Positions 25,307 through 36,960 of a stretch of 64,000 nucleotides of DNA are shown piece by piece (positions within the stretch are counted from its first letter, which is position 1; each line of letters starts with the position of its first letter). A program made the position numbers and the translations under genes. The stretch is taken from contig CM018681.1 of NCBI GenBank assembly GCA_009363875.1, positions 40,303,010 to 40,367,009 on the forward strand. Direction: 5' to 3'. This stretch comes from Mikania micrantha. Its lineage: Eukaryota; Streptophyta; Magnoliopsida; Asterales; Asteraceae. Below the pieces are notes generated by a model. That model worked only from the letters and a program-made list of their open reading frames with translations. It ran no database searches and was not told where the DNA came from.

Positions 25307-25716
25307 ACACCAACCTAGTGTTGACCTTGTTTAAACGCATGTTTTCTCAGGTGACGAACATATTTAGTCACCAGACATACATAATTTAAGATAGTGGACT
25401 TTTAGAAGACCTAGCTTCATTTTGGGTCGAGCATATTTTGAATGACAAAACTGTGAATCATCTTTTGTAAATATTGTGCAGATACAAGATAGAAACTCAG
25501 TGATTCTTTGGGGAAGAATTACTTAGTTAAATTTTGAACATAACAATGTAAATTAACTTTGTAATTCTGTATCAATGTCATGTTAGCGTTTCTCATTTAT
25601 ATTATATCATGTGCCATGTAAACAATCTGATCACTATGATTACCAAGGATATCGCGCCCCGAGAACCTTCCGCCCGACGGGAAAGTCGATCTAGCCCGCC
25701 GGCTCGGTGTGTGACA
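25307..25716 (+). mobile_element. Right end of the 5' LTR of element C
   Basis: It is homologous to the last ~390 bp of LTR B at about 75-80% by eye (ttctcaggtgacgaac; cgcgccccgagaaccttccg; gccggctcggtgtgtgaca). CAAC (25311-25314) / GTTG (25320-25323) is followed by CAG at 25348-25350, as in the other LTRs. Confidence 0.9.
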
Positions 25717-25719
25717 TAT

Positions 25720-25732
25720 TAGTATCAGAGAC
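25720..25732 (+). other. Decayed primer binding site of element C
   Basis: tagtatcagagac differs from the tggtatcagagcc of A and B at two positions and begins 3 nt after the LTR end. Confidence 0.8.
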
Positions 25733-25892
25733 ATGGTTATAGAGAAATATAGGTCATATTACTTAAATGGTTTGGCCTAGACTATAACCTAGAGACCCCT
25801 CATGTAGAGAACATAAGGCATAGGATTCTATGTACATGCGTCTTCTGCACTCGATCACTGCACTAACCGATTTCCTGTCGGTTTTTATCAGA

Positions 25893-27206
25893 ATGCCCCC
25901 AAGAAGACAGCCACCTTTGCAACCACCATCAAATTCACCTCCACATTCAATAACACAATCACCACCTACATCTCCTCCTCCACTTCCCCTTCTGCATACT
26001 TCACCTCATCGGCCACCACCCAACCATGAGTTGGATCCAGCTACCATAGCACTGGCCACACTATTGACAAGTCAACTGCGGGAAGTGATTCCCGACATGA
26101 TGAACAAGATCAACAGAAACAACACCGGCCACTCATCTTGTGAGGGCGGTGGGAATACAAGGAACCAAGCAGACTACTCTTACAAGAGCTTTGTGGGATG
26201 CAAACCACCTAGTTTCAGTGGGAACGTAGGTGCTGTGGGCTTGATCCAGTGGATCGAGAAAATGGAGACTACTTTAGACATCAGTGGTTGCCCTGATCAG
26301 CACAGAGTGAGGTATGCTGCAGGATCGTTTGAGAAACAAGCATTAACCTGGTAGAATGCCCAGGTTCAAATCCGAGGAAGGGATGAGGCATTGGCTATGC
26401 CTTAGGAAGATTTCAAGATCTTGATGAGGGGCGAGTTCTGCCCGAGGAATGAACTGAAGAAAGTGGAAACAGAGCTACTGAACCATGTAATGGTGGGAGC
26501 TGATCATCTGGTTTACACCACCACATTTCACTAACTAGCAACACTGGCACCGGACATCGTGCCAACACTAGAGAAAAGGATTGAACGGTATGTTGGTGGA
26601 CTACCGCCATGTATTCAAGGGCATGTGATTGCAGCCCACCCAACCACACTAGAGATGGCTGTCACACTGTCAGCCACACTGACTGATGTGATGGTTGCCT
26701 CTGGTGCACTAAAGAAAGAGTCTGGAACTAGCATGGGAGGAACTATCAAAGTGATGGTTCAAAACCCAGCCAAGAAGCAAAAGGTCGTTAAGAATTTCAC
26801 AATGACCACTACTGCCAAACAAGCTGTGCCTACTCAACCACAACTGAAACACAAACCCGGCTCCATTTTGCGATAAGTACAAGTATTATCATCAACCCGA
26901 CACAAGGTACGGGCAGTGCACTTATTGTGGAAATATGGAGCATTGAGTCAAATTTTGCAAGACCCAAGCATCTCAGCACAGGGCTAATCTAACAGTGGCA
27001 CAAACCACTGTACAAAATGATCGTGGTTCCTGCTACACATGCAGAGAACCTGGACACTATGCAAAGAACTGTCCAAAAAGGGTGTTACCAAGAGGACAAG
27101 CACCGAGAGGACGAGCATTCATGATAGGGGCTGCTGCTGCACGCCCGAACACTAACACCAGCACTGGTACGTTTTTCATTTATAATCTTTGCAATCTGTA
27201 TTATTA
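25893..27206 (+). pseudogene. gag: gag remnant of element C
   Basis: The frame starts at the ATG of MPPRRQPPLQPP (25893), the same start as B. The gag core (GAVGLIQWIEKMETTLDISG) is recognisable, but stops occur at about 26352, 26402 and 26532, and there is a frameshift near 26875. A first zinc knuckle is damaged (CTYCGNMEH then stop); the second (CYTCREPGHYAKNC) is intact but in another frame. The end (RGRAFMIGAAAARPN) marks the gag-protease junction. It is much more decayed than A or B, as expected for the outermost element. Confidence 0.9.
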
Positions 27207-28298
27207 AATACTAGCATAGATTAAAGAATTGCCTATTTAAAGTTAACTATTTAACTTACTCATTTTGGGGCAACTCTAGAATGCCTTCTTGCAGTATTAG
27301 AGTAGCGAGAGGTAAACAAATAATGGTGCGGCTGACATGAACATATTGTTCACTTACCTTTAGCGAACAACCACGTGAGATGGAGATCGGACAATTGAAA
27401 CCTAGAGATGTGAGAACCACATGAGACACTTCTAAAAGAGTATGAACAATTAGCTATGGTTAAATCACCAAGCTTCCATCCTATACTCCTAATAGATACA
27501 AAAGCATACGGGTGTATAATACCTGCATAATCAAATCCACTCACAATTCCCATGACAAAAAAGAGTTGTGATAGGGACCATTCAACTAAATCATACACAA
27601 TTAAAACCATGGTATGAGGTTACCTGAGGATCTCGATCTTCTAACTGAAATAGTCGGTAAACTTGTAATCTTTACAGTAACTACAGAAATCCTTAGGGAT
27701 TTACGGGAACTGCAAAGTCAACCACTATTCGAAAGGGATGGTCAAGACAATTGATAAACATAAATCCTAAATAAATGTGAAGTAAGCTAATTATATCACT
27801 ATATGTGAAAACCGAATTAAAACTATTATCTCTCATTCATCATACTCTAGCTATCATAGTAGCACTAACGGAGTATTCGCAATTGAACACTACGTGCTTA
27901 TAGAGAACACTAGAACCTCTGAAAGTTGTTGGAATATACCACAACGGAAGTATACATGAATAGCAATGGATCTTAAATGCCAAATTTCCAAACACTTCCA
28001 GCAGATCCGATGTTTATTGGATCACCATAAACAGTCGGGCTAAGTTGCGCATTCCTCGACTATACACAAAGCTTAGGCTCATGGAGGAGGGTTAAGTTGC
28101 ACAGAAACTACATCTTCTGGAGGAACCTCGAAAATTATGGATCGTACCGTCATGATACTGAAAACAAAGTCGTATTCCGTCGAAAAAGTATGATGAAACT
28201 CCAAACACAACTCCGAGATAACTTGGGAACATGAGGAACACATGAGCTCAAAGCATCTTCACTTGTATATAGGAAAAGTAGTACCGACAATGATGCTT
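27207..28298 (+). pseudogene. Collapsed pol remnant of element C
   Basis: Only about 1.1 kb lies between the gag end and the polypurine hairpin, against about 3.3 kb in B. No RT, RNase H or integrase motif can be read. Scattered similarity to chromovirus pol ends is seen in nucleotides (the last ~150 bp resemble the region just before A's stop). Large deletions and many substitutions are inferred. The minus-strand frames here (27350-27610, 28297-28566) are not credible genes. Confidence 0.6.
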
Positions 28299-28334
28299 AA
28301 ATTTCGCGACGAAATTTATTTAACAAAGGGAGAC
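28299..28334 (+). promoter_or_regulatory. Hairpin and polypurine tract of element C
   Basis: AAATTTCG (28299-28306), loop CGA, CGAAATTT (28310-28317): the 8-bp stem is fully kept although the loop has changed from GGA. The tract caaagggagac leads into the LTR at 28335. Confidence 0.75.
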
Positions 28335-29188
28335 TGTGACAACCAGTACCAAATCGTCCGGTAATCCGTACGATATGTGTACTTTCACTATTTACTATGT
28401 GTAAATACAATGTGTAAACAGTTGTTTGACAACAGGACTTAGAAAACAAACAAAAATTGTATATGTTTAAGTGAAAACTTAAATACAGTAAATACAACAA
28501 CTCATGAGAAACAACAGCGTGAAAACAAATGACAAAAACATATCGGTTGCGATCTGATATCCACAAATAACAAGAATCCGATGGCCGACAATTCAGTGAG
28601 AAAAAAATGCGAATTCAATGATAACAATGTGAAAACAGGCAAGTTTAGTTGAGTCCGTCAATGAGGAAATACAATTCAAAACATATGTTTAGTATTGTTG
28701 CAGAATAACAAACTGACAATGTGTTTGAGTGGGTGACGATTCACACAAACATATCTGTGAGTTTAAAGTTCTGAATGATGACTGAAAAGTAGAAAACAAA
28801 AATCAGAAAGTGAAACCTTCGTCGGATTCGTTCGGGTGACAATTCGAACGAATACGCCCGATGGCGGAACTATCTAATGAAACGAAACGACAAAACAATT
28901 TAATAATAATAAAATAAAAGATTGAAAAGATTTTCTAGGAATAACCACCTTTAAAATGTAAAAGTAAAACCGTTATTATTTAAATTCATAAAATACGCAT
29001 TTACGATCCGGAAACGTAACGAAAACACGTGGGGTACAAAAACTCCATTTCAAGCATCAACTCACATTTATTCCATCACCTACTCACTCTCTCTCTACAA
29101 TTTTCGGATACCCTCACTCTCTCTAAGATTTCAACCCAAAATCATCAAGATCTCCCTCAATTCTTGCCGAAATCTCCCTCAACAATTT
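28335..29188 (+). mobile_element. Truncated 3' LTR of element C
   Basis: It starts tgtgacaaccagtacc and matches the start of LTR H (56782 onward): gatatgtgtactttca, the cgaacgaatacgc stretch and the CT-rich leader. It stops near 29188, where minus-strand env-like sequence of element E begins. The break falls just after the transcription-start region, so arrays and leader modules are missing. The exact joint (29180-29195) is uncertain. Confidence 0.85.
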
Positions 29189-29189
29189 G

Positions 29190-31534
29190 CTCCTTAGTCA
29201 TGCAATGAATAATCTCTCCTTCCTCCTTATCATAGCTGACTAAGTGTTGTATGATGCCTTGAGCGTCTAATATCATGGTCAACGTTTCTTCCAACCGACG
29301 TCTCAGAGGCACAGCTTGAACTTCTTCAGTAGCTTTAGGATCTTCAGTCTGAGGAGGAGGAAGCGGAGGCTTGGCACTCTTGGCGTGCTTAGTATTGGTC
29401 CGGATTTAAGTGGGTGGGGACCGCTCCTCTGCTACACTTGAAGAACTGGCAGACCCACTTCCGGAACCATCATCATCAACATCATCTGAATCATTTTCTT
29501 TATCAGAATCCTCATAATCTAATTTCTCCTCATCAGACTCCTCATCTTCTTCATCTTCTTTCTCCCCGTCTGAATCATCGGAGACTGCTTCAGTGCCCTC
29601 GATCCTGGGAGTAGCCTCCTTGAGGATTTCAACTTGCTCAGTAAGACTCAAGTTTTCCGCCTCAAGAGTCAGGATCCGGTCACTGAAACTAAAGGCAATC
29701 AAAGCCAACTGGTTGTGCTCATCTATGTACTTGAGCAATTGCTCCTCTTGTTGAGTAGATCTAGCCCTTAAGTCAGCACGCTGGTCAGCAGCCTGTACTC
29801 ATAGAGCATCTTGCTCACTGACCTTCTGCGTGATCTGGGCAGTAGCTTCTTCCTGCTGATGGTTCCTCTTCATCAGCCTCAGAACCAAACTGTTCAGTGT
29901 ACTAAGTTGTTCAGTCACTGAAACAGTAGGAATGTAAGGATCAGCTCGTGTGATGGAGGGACCAGAAGAAGAAGCAATATAGACTACAACATGAACACCA
30001 TAGGAGGTCAGAGGGGCACTAGAAATGCGTGATGGAATAGCCCGTGACCTAGTCAGTGAAGAAACTACAACTGTTGCAGCTGATGTAACAGTACTTGCTA
30101 CAACAGAAGACAGTTCTGAGCGCCTCTGTAGGACAAACTTGGTCCTTCTTCTCTTGGCCGGGGGGTGGGGGAAGATGTCGACTGGGCAGCAGCAGCAGCA
30201 GATGTGGAAGTGGAAGTGCGCGGGGGAGGAGAAAAATCAAACTTAGGGATAAATGATGGATCCCTGATCTCCTCCCTATCTCGCTCTATGTTTCCTGTCT
30301 AAAGAAAGACAACCTGAGATCTAAAACATGTGGTCACCACCTGTGGCCTAGCATCCTCTGAATCGGAATCATCTGAGGCATCCTCACTCTCATCCTCTTC
30401 CTCAACATCTTCCATATGTTCAGCTTCAGCTGAAGTAGTACCAGCCATCTCTAGTGGAGTAGAGACGGTGGCATGAGTAGCAGCCATGAAATCGAAGTCT
30501 AATAAGGCATCAACATCTACATCCTCATCACCAGCACCTGTATCAACACCACCACTAGCACCACCTGTACTAACACCAGTAACACTAACACCAGCTCCAG
30601 ACCCAACAACACCAGCACCACTAGCTGCTGCACCACTAACACCAACATCAGCATCTCCACCATCATCACCATCATCTCCATCATCGTCACCTGGTACTAT
30701 AATATCCTCTACATCCCAGCCAGAATCGTCATGTCTCCACTTCCTACCACCGGAAGCAATGTACTCAGGGTTTTGGAGATGACCAAATAAAGCACGAACT
30801 GGAGGCTTCGTCTCCTTTTCCCTGTATGATAGCACTCTGTTGAGAGTGATGTCGTTCATGTGCTCTAACCGAATGATGTCTGTGTTGGTCTTCGGTAGGT
30901 TAGGCACTTAAGCATCAAAAATTTGCTGGAGGAATCTAGGGTACATAAGAAACTTCTTGCCACCCTTGAGCACAACATTCTCCTTTAGATGGGTGAATAC
31001 CATCTCAGAAAAGTTGAATGGTAGATTCAGCACCAATGCCACAAAAGCACACTATATAGTCTCCCGCAGCTCATCAAATCCCCCTCGCCTTGATCCCAGG
31101 CAGTGAATACGTACATGTGCTAAGTACTTGAACTGTGCAGATTAAAAGGCCTTGTTGAGAACTCTGACTCCCAAGTCACCATCGTACTTGCATCGCATGA
31201 AGCATCCTCGAACAAGATAGCGATCAACTAGAATGGGATAATCAGGTGCATACTAAAATCCACAGATCCTCCTAATGTGCTTTGCAGAAACTATGACATC
31301 ATTCCCTAGCACCTTGCCCCTAATCACAAGCGGCTCCACCTCACAATCTATATCTGCTGATCTCCAGAAATCTTGCTGATGTGACTGATATGGCTCATAG
31401 ACTGTAGCAATAGAAGGGAAGATCCTATAACACCTGATAAAAGTGATGATATCTCTAAAATGCTTGGCGTTCTTGGTGGCAGGATCCAAGTGAGCACATA
31501 TGTTGTTCTTCGTCACTGCTTTGTAATCAGCCAT
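29190..31534 (-). pseudogene. env-like ORF of copia element E, decayed
   Basis: It reads on the minus strand from ATG at 31534 (MADYKAVTKNN). It is homologous to the intact ORF at 60852-63911: shared blocks include YLAHV, a C-rich GxxRGG/GRKGG motif, ALxLxxxFNFSxM and a K-FL-xPRF stretch. In-frame stops occur near 31253, 31160, 31055, 30907, 30299 and 29406. Low-complexity Asp/Gly/Ala- and Ser/Glu/Asp-rich segments lie at 30500-30700 and 29430-29580. A likely coiled coil is at 29600-29740. The C-terminal domain and the 3' LTR are lost at the joint with LTR C. TTTTTCAG ends at 31536, one base before the ATG. Its role is unknown; it occupies the place called env-like in SIRE elements. Plus-strand frames inside it are shadows. 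Confidence 0.8.
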
Positions 31535-31619
31535 TCTGAAAAACAAAGAAAATAAACATGTCAGTTCAATTCAGTTAATCAATTGATTAAAATCAGAAAA
31601 TTTTCACAAGTGTACAACT

Positions 31620-31860
31620 TGTACGAATAACACTGCAACGACCGAATGAGTTTACTGGCCGAATAGGTTAAGTCAACCGAATGACAACCGAAAGAACTCA
31701 TTCAGTTGAACCATTGACCAAAAGAGTCTAGTCAACCGAATGACCAGCGAATGAGGCTAGTGACCGAAAGAACCTCATTCGGTCGGATTGCTTCATTCTG
31801 TCGGTGCACTCATTCGGTCGTCTCCTGAAGTCTGAAAGAATTCAGGGTCGGCCGAAAGAT
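31620..31860. repeat. CGAATGA / TCATTCGG word array 1 of element E
   Basis: Words such as accgaatgag, accgaaagaa and cattcggtcg recur every 10-25 bp in both orientations. Similar arrays are at 32165-32375, 43545-43800 and 44393-44562. Confidence 0.8.
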
Positions 31861-32164
31861 TTGAAAAGTCCAAGTTCACAAAACATAAAATCAGACCACA
31901 AAAACTACACAAAAATGTTCAGAATCAACCGATTAAGCTTTTTAAAACATGTCTTAGGTGATTTTGTGTTCAATTTGGCCATTTATTGAGTGGTGACAGT
32001 TACAAGCCCTAGAATCCTAATCCAAGTGCTGTTCAAGACGAATCCATTGACAAAAATGGATAATCTTGATTCCATTAGTACCTGTCATAGTCACAGGAAG
32101 GAATCTTAGCAAACAATTAGGGTTAATCGATGAAAACTTGATGAACAGATGAGAGAGAGTGTTT

Positions 32165-32375
32165 CGGCCGAAGGAAAACACATAGTGAACCAAAAGAATG
32201 AATTTGGGGGAATGGCTTGGTTCGGCCGAAAGAAACCTATATATAGGAAGTCTCATTCGACGATTTACTCAACCGAATGAGTTGCTTCGCTCCAGATTGA
32301 TTCGGCCGAATGACTCATTCGCTTATATGAAGTCATTCAGTCAAAAGAGCCTTTCGCCTGTTTCATTCGCACGAA
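32165..32375. repeat. CGAATGA / TCATTCGG word array 2 of element E
   Basis: ttcggccgaa, aaccgaatgag, ttcattcgcacgaatgaa and similar words allow many short hairpins. They lie in the pol-env spacer. Confidence 0.8.
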
Positions 32376-32780
32376 TGAAACTTAGCACTCACAAACACAA
32401 CTTAATTTCAAATTTAACATTATGAACAGTTAAACGAGTGCCATTATGAAGATTAGTCAGGTTGGTGATGGATTCAGATATGACTGAACATCTGAACACA
32501 CAAATGATCATCTAAAACAAATTTGAAATATAAAATCTTTTTGTATTTTTCTGAAACGAAATACAACTGTACCACTAACAACTAAAACTAAAAACAGTTA
32601 AGAAGCACATATTTTTGTGAGCAGTGGTTCAGGAAAATGATACATATACCTAATCACATCAAATCATCATTACTGAATGTTACACTTCAGACACATTTGT
32701 CTTATGATTTGATTACTGAAATACTTGTCCACTTTAAGCCTGACAATACATCATTTCTAAACAAATTTAATTATCATCCA

Positions 32781-32872
32781 TATTTTCTGACTGAGTTACC
32801 CATGTTATTTAACCAATAAAGATCAATATTTTCTGACTGAGTTACCCATGTTATTTAACCAATAAAGATCAA
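32781..32872. repeat. Perfect 46-bp tandem duplication
   Basis: 32781-32826 is repeated exactly at 32827-32872 (unit starts tattttctgactgag and ends aaagatcaa). Confidence 0.95.
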
Positions 32873-32993
32873 AACCAGTTTGTACCTCATCTCTGCATAA
32901 CTTAATACCTAACATCATAAGTTCTATAAGGTTCCAATTTATTCTCTTTTTGTATTTTTATTTTTGATTTGTCTCTCATGTTCAAAACATTCT

Positions 32994-33320
32994 CATGGAC
33001 GGCCTCAGCTAGGTCTTTACAACACAATATGGCACGTATACATAACTTTGTTATCATGATCAACTTGTTCTATCCAAATGGACGGCTTCAACTAGGTCTT
33101 TACAAAGCAATATGGCACGTATATGGAATCGAACTTATTTTATTTTTTGTGTTTTTCTTAGCTTATCCTATCTGAATGGACTGCTTCAGCTAGGCTGCAA
33201 CCTAGCAATATGGCACGTGTACAGAATCGGATTTACTTTTATTTTCTTATGATTCAATCATTTTCATCTGAATGGACGGCTTCAGCTAGGTTTTTACAAA
33301 GCAGTATGGCACGTGTACAA
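32994..33320. repeat. Four imperfect repeats with CACGTG/CACGTA core
   Basis: The unit tggacggcttcagctagg...atatggcacgtgtac recurs at about 32997, 33080, 33176 and 33274 (spacing 83-98 bp). The last two carry gcacgtgtac, which contains a CACGTG G-box; the first two have gcacgtata. They lie downstream of pol on the minus strand. Confidence 0.85.
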
Positions 33321-33781
33321 ACTTGAATTCATGAATCATTGGAAACCTCATTAGATCTTATGATAGCAGGTGTATGCTTTATTTGAGTCAAAAACTATTC
33401 ATCACTTAGCTGGTTTTCTAACATGGATCCCACTAATCTGACTCTCTAAGTAATCACCAATAGTCTATACATTTTGTAAAGTTGGCCTATTAGTACATCA
33501 AATCATAAATCTCATGTGTTTTTGGTTTATGCATTTACTTTTGCTTTTAACACATGATAGATGAACACATCACTTTCTCAAATAAGACTTTCTCATTTTT
33601 ACAATTTTTCAAATGTTTTTGGATTTTTAAAATTTTCAAATGTTTTTGGTTTTTCAAATTAAACTACTTTTTCTCCCTCTAAAAACCTAAAACAGAAAAT
33701 CTTTTTGAGTTTTTGATTAAGTAAAAGAAAATTAACAACAATACTAATGAATTAAAGTAAACTAACTAATAAAAGCGATGA

Positions 33782-34267
33782 TCATTTGTTTGTTTCAGAT
33801 GAAGGAATGACTTCATCCTTTTGAAAAACAACATTAGCCGATAGTAGATATAAAAATCTGGATTTATCAAAAGCTTTTGTATAAAGATCGGCTTTCTGGT
33901 GGTTGGTGTGTATTTTAACAACATCGATTAGTTTCTTTTCAAAACTATCACGTACGAAGTGATATTTTATGTCGATGTGTTTGGTTTTCGAGTGCTGGAC
34001 TGGGTTTTTAGTGACAGCAATGGCGACAGTATTATTAACATAAATAGGAGTGTTAGAAAAATGTAACCCATAGTCCCTGAGTTGTTGTTGTATCCAGATG
34101 ATTTGTGAGCAACAACTAGCAGCAACAATATATTCAGCTTCACATGTTGAAGTAGACACCGACGTCTGCTTCTTGCACTACGAGGTAACTAAACGGGTTC
34201 CAAAGAACTGACATCCTGCAGATGTTGACTTGAAATCTCTTTTGCATTCGCCATAGTCTGAATCACT
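33782..34267 (-). pseudogene. pol: RNase H end of copia element E pol
   Basis: On the minus strand it encodes the copia RNase H (SDYGECKRDFKSTSAGCQF, then STCEAEYIVAASCCSQIIW, then a KTKHIDIKYHFVRD stretch). The open part is 34159-33782. A TAG stop lies just upstream, at the Trp usually found before CKKQTSV. It ends at 33782 with SSETNK. It is separated from the RT part by solo LTR F. Joining the two sides after removing one duplication leaves the frame off by one base, so pol was already, or is now, frameshifted there. Confidence 0.9.
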
Positions 34268-34272
34268 GTATG
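34268..34272. repeat. Target site duplication of solo LTR F (left, gtatg)
   Basis: gtatg is repeated at 37758-37762. Confidence 0.95.
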
Positions 34273-34903
34273 TGTAACATTTGTACATTTAGTCATGGTA
34301 GTCATAAACAGTGTTAGAACAGTGGGTGTCAATGTTCAGTTATCAATGTGATTCTTATGTTCATAATGTGTGCTTATGTGTTACAAGATCTTATTTATTT
34401 AGGAACAAGTATGTATTAATATTTACAGTCGATTACGCTAGGCAAGAACAGTATTGTGTTATATCGAAACAGTGGTGGGCAGCGAGAGTGAGCCCTATAT
34501 ATATACTGCGTTCGGTGTAACAGGATAGTGTTAGTGCGTAGTGTTAAGACGAATATTATGACAATTAATCAAACAAAATCGTAATGCGTAAGCGAGACTG
34601 AGTATAGTTATGGGTGACGATCCATAATGATGCGAATGTTGAACTTATAATTACGAGTGAACGGCTTTAACTATTTTTATACGATCGGAAAACGTACGCG
34701 ATTGTGGGTATACACGCAATTGTTACTGTTTAACGATCTGTTTTCGAACAAATAATTAAAATGATTATTTTATATTTCTACAATTTTGAAACTCATCATT
34801 TTAATGAGTTTAACAACTCTTTTATTTTAATCCGCGTAAAATACGCGTTACGTTCCGGAAACGCGAACCGAGCGACCGAAACGGACCCGAATATTACCCG
34901 GGC

Positions 34904-34910
34904 TATAAAA
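34904..34910 (+). promoter_or_regulatory. TATA box of LTR F
   Basis: ggctataaaagcc is followed about 75-90 bp later by the ctctctctctag leader. LTR N has the same motif at 51093-51099. Confidence 0.7.
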
Positions 34911-35309
34911 GCCTTGAAAAAGACCATTTTCTCATTTAATTCATCACCAACCACTTCTCTCACTAGAATTTTCGTCTACCCTCTCTCTCTAGAAAAACTC
35001 ACTTTAAACGTTCGTAACTCGCTTATTTCTCAACGGATTTCGTCATTCTTGGTGTCCACGCGAAGCTCTCAACATTGTCTACACGAAAGTACAAGAAATT
35101 AGTGGAATTAACCGGCCAAAATCGAGGTATGATCGAGTTAAAGTTCGGAAAAATAGGGTTTTCATGGGTGTGTTGCTGAAACTCGACTCATAGCCGGTTC
35201 TAGCACTCCATTTCCATTTTCGCACCACTAGCAACCCTATCTGATGTTAAATTAACCTAGATCATGGCATGGAGTTGAGGAATTCGCTGAAGGTGATGAT
35301 GCAGGTGTA

Positions 35310-35785
35310 CAGGTTCGCAAGGGTCAAGGAGCCGAACCCATTAGTGTTTCCCGGCCGAACCAGTGGGAATCTAGCGAAACTTAGCGAACCCTGCATGGTT
35401 CGTTGGGTTATCAGCCGAACCCAGAGGGTCCTAGCAAACCTGTGCCATGACAACGAACCCATGAGGATGCTTCACGAACCAGTACCGAGCCTCCATGTGT
35501 TCAACGAACCTTGCATGGTTTGTCGAGCAGATAGTCGAACCCTAATTCTAAACGAACCTTGCATGGTTCGTGGCATGCGCAGCCGAACACTAAGGAGCCC
35601 CCCACGAGCCTTCACTGAACCAATAGATGTTTCACGAACCTCATGCAGTCGAACCTTTTTGAGGCAACATAGGCGAACCTATATGATTATCAATCATTAG
35701 CCGAACCATTTGATATCTCACATGAGCGAACCCTTCGGCTATAAGGGGCCGAACCTTGGGATGAAAACCACAAAGGTTCGCTGCC
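35310..35785 (+). repeat. CGAACC array in LTR F
   Basis: About twenty CGAACC/GGTTCG words are irregularly spaced, mostly as (g)ccgaacc or acgaacc. They lie between the first donor-like site (35127) and the microexon-like interval (36408). Confidence 0.9.
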
Positions 35786-35814
35786 CAAGATGGGCAGCCC
35801 GCTAGTCTTTCGGC

Positions 35815-36005
35815 CAAACCCAACTAAAATTGGCCCAATTTCATTAGCAACGTGGCCCATAGACATAATCCAAGCACGATAAAGTTGATTGGCCCATTAC
35901 TAACGTAGGAGATCCATAGACTTTGTTTAAAGCCCACCCCGATTTCATGGGTATAAGGCCCATTGTTGGCCCAACAACACACTTAAATGGCCCATGGTGT
36001 GGTCT
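35815..36005 (+). repeat. GGCCCA array in LTR F
   Basis: ttggccca, gtggcccat, aagcccacc, aaggcccat and tggcccaac recur every 15-40 bp directly after the CGAACC array. TGGGCC is the core of plant site II (TCP-binding) elements; function here is unproven. Confidence 0.8.
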
Positions 36006-36403
36006 TCAATGCAAAGTGTTTATGAATTGATCTTAGTTGGGTTAAGTTTAACCTAAACTAATAAAGAGATCAATTCATAATCTCACGAGTCTAAACGCTT
36101 GAACATATCTATACATTTTCATGTTAATCACTAGTGTATCAATGGTGTATTAATGGTTTATCAAACTCTTAAACACATGTGATGTTGTGCAAACAATTTG
36201 TGCATAACGGGACATCACACATTCTTTTCTCGGACCCATGATCAAACAAGTAACTCAATCATGACTTTCAAGTTTTCACAACAATCGTAAACATTAGTCA
36301 ATCAACGAATCAAGGTCTATACAATTATAAATCTTATATCTTATGTATGATTACAATGATATAGGAAACACTTAGAAGTCCTGTTTGCTACTTGCTATCT
36401 GTT

Positions 36404-36485
36404 TTAGTTCAAAGTCTACTGCAGACAGGTGAGAACATTAGCCCCTCTTTTACTGTTTTACAACTGTTTTGGGGTGGAACACGTG
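36404..36485 (+). other. Leader splice/stem module of LTR F
   Basis: TTAG ends at 36407, then a 21-nt interval 36408-36428, then CAG|GTGAG with GT at 36429. GCCCC (36441-36445) can pair with GGGGT (36471-36475), loop 25 nt, followed by GGAACACG. Confidence 0.5.
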
Positions 36486-36773
36486 ATCAAACCCTCTATT
36501 TAGAATCGTATTTCATTACACAGGATGTGTGTATTCTTATAAACATTACAGGTTCATTTTACGAATCCAAGGGATTCATCAACTGTTTTAAAGGGATTGT
36601 CAACTGTTTTAAAGGATTTATCAACTATTAAACTCTTTTTATTAAAAAGGTTTTATAAAGACCCTTTGAACTGTTTACAACAGATTTACTCAAATGTTTT
36701 TTTTATACAGGATAAACACTTTTAAGTAATGGATTTTATAAATTCTTTGTTATAAACCTTGTTATTATACAAG

Positions 36774-36960
36774 GTCACTATTTCATGGTATTCAAATCAA
36801 GGTGTTGATTTCATGGTATTCAAATCAAGAGGTTCATTTCATGGTATTCAAATCAAGAGGTTCATTTCATGGTATTCAAATCAAGAGATTCATTTCATGG
36901 TATTCAAAACAAAGGATTTAATTCATGGGATTAAATCAAGGTTTTCAATTCATGTTATCA
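36774..36960 (+). repeat. TTCATGGTATTCAAATCAAG repeats in LTR F
   Basis: Five to six units of about 27 bp (ggtattcaaatcaagaggttcatttcat and variants). Relatives occur in P (47820-47960) and, on the minus strand, in M (52430-52565). Confidence 0.85.

Larger units (their letters stand above)
31535..33781 (-). other. Spacer between pol and env-like ORF of element E
   Basis: 2.2 kb without a credible ORF. Read from 33781 leftward it holds an AT-rich tail, four ~90-bp repeats (32994-33320), a 46-bp tandem duplication (32781-32872), two runs of CGAATGA-type words (32165-32375, 31620-31860) and a polypyrimidine-CAG site at the env-like start. Confidence 0.7.

Noticed and set aside
30486..30782. Thr/Pro/Ser-rich plus-strand frame
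   Set aside because: Antisense of the low-complexity part of the decayed env-like ORF of E.
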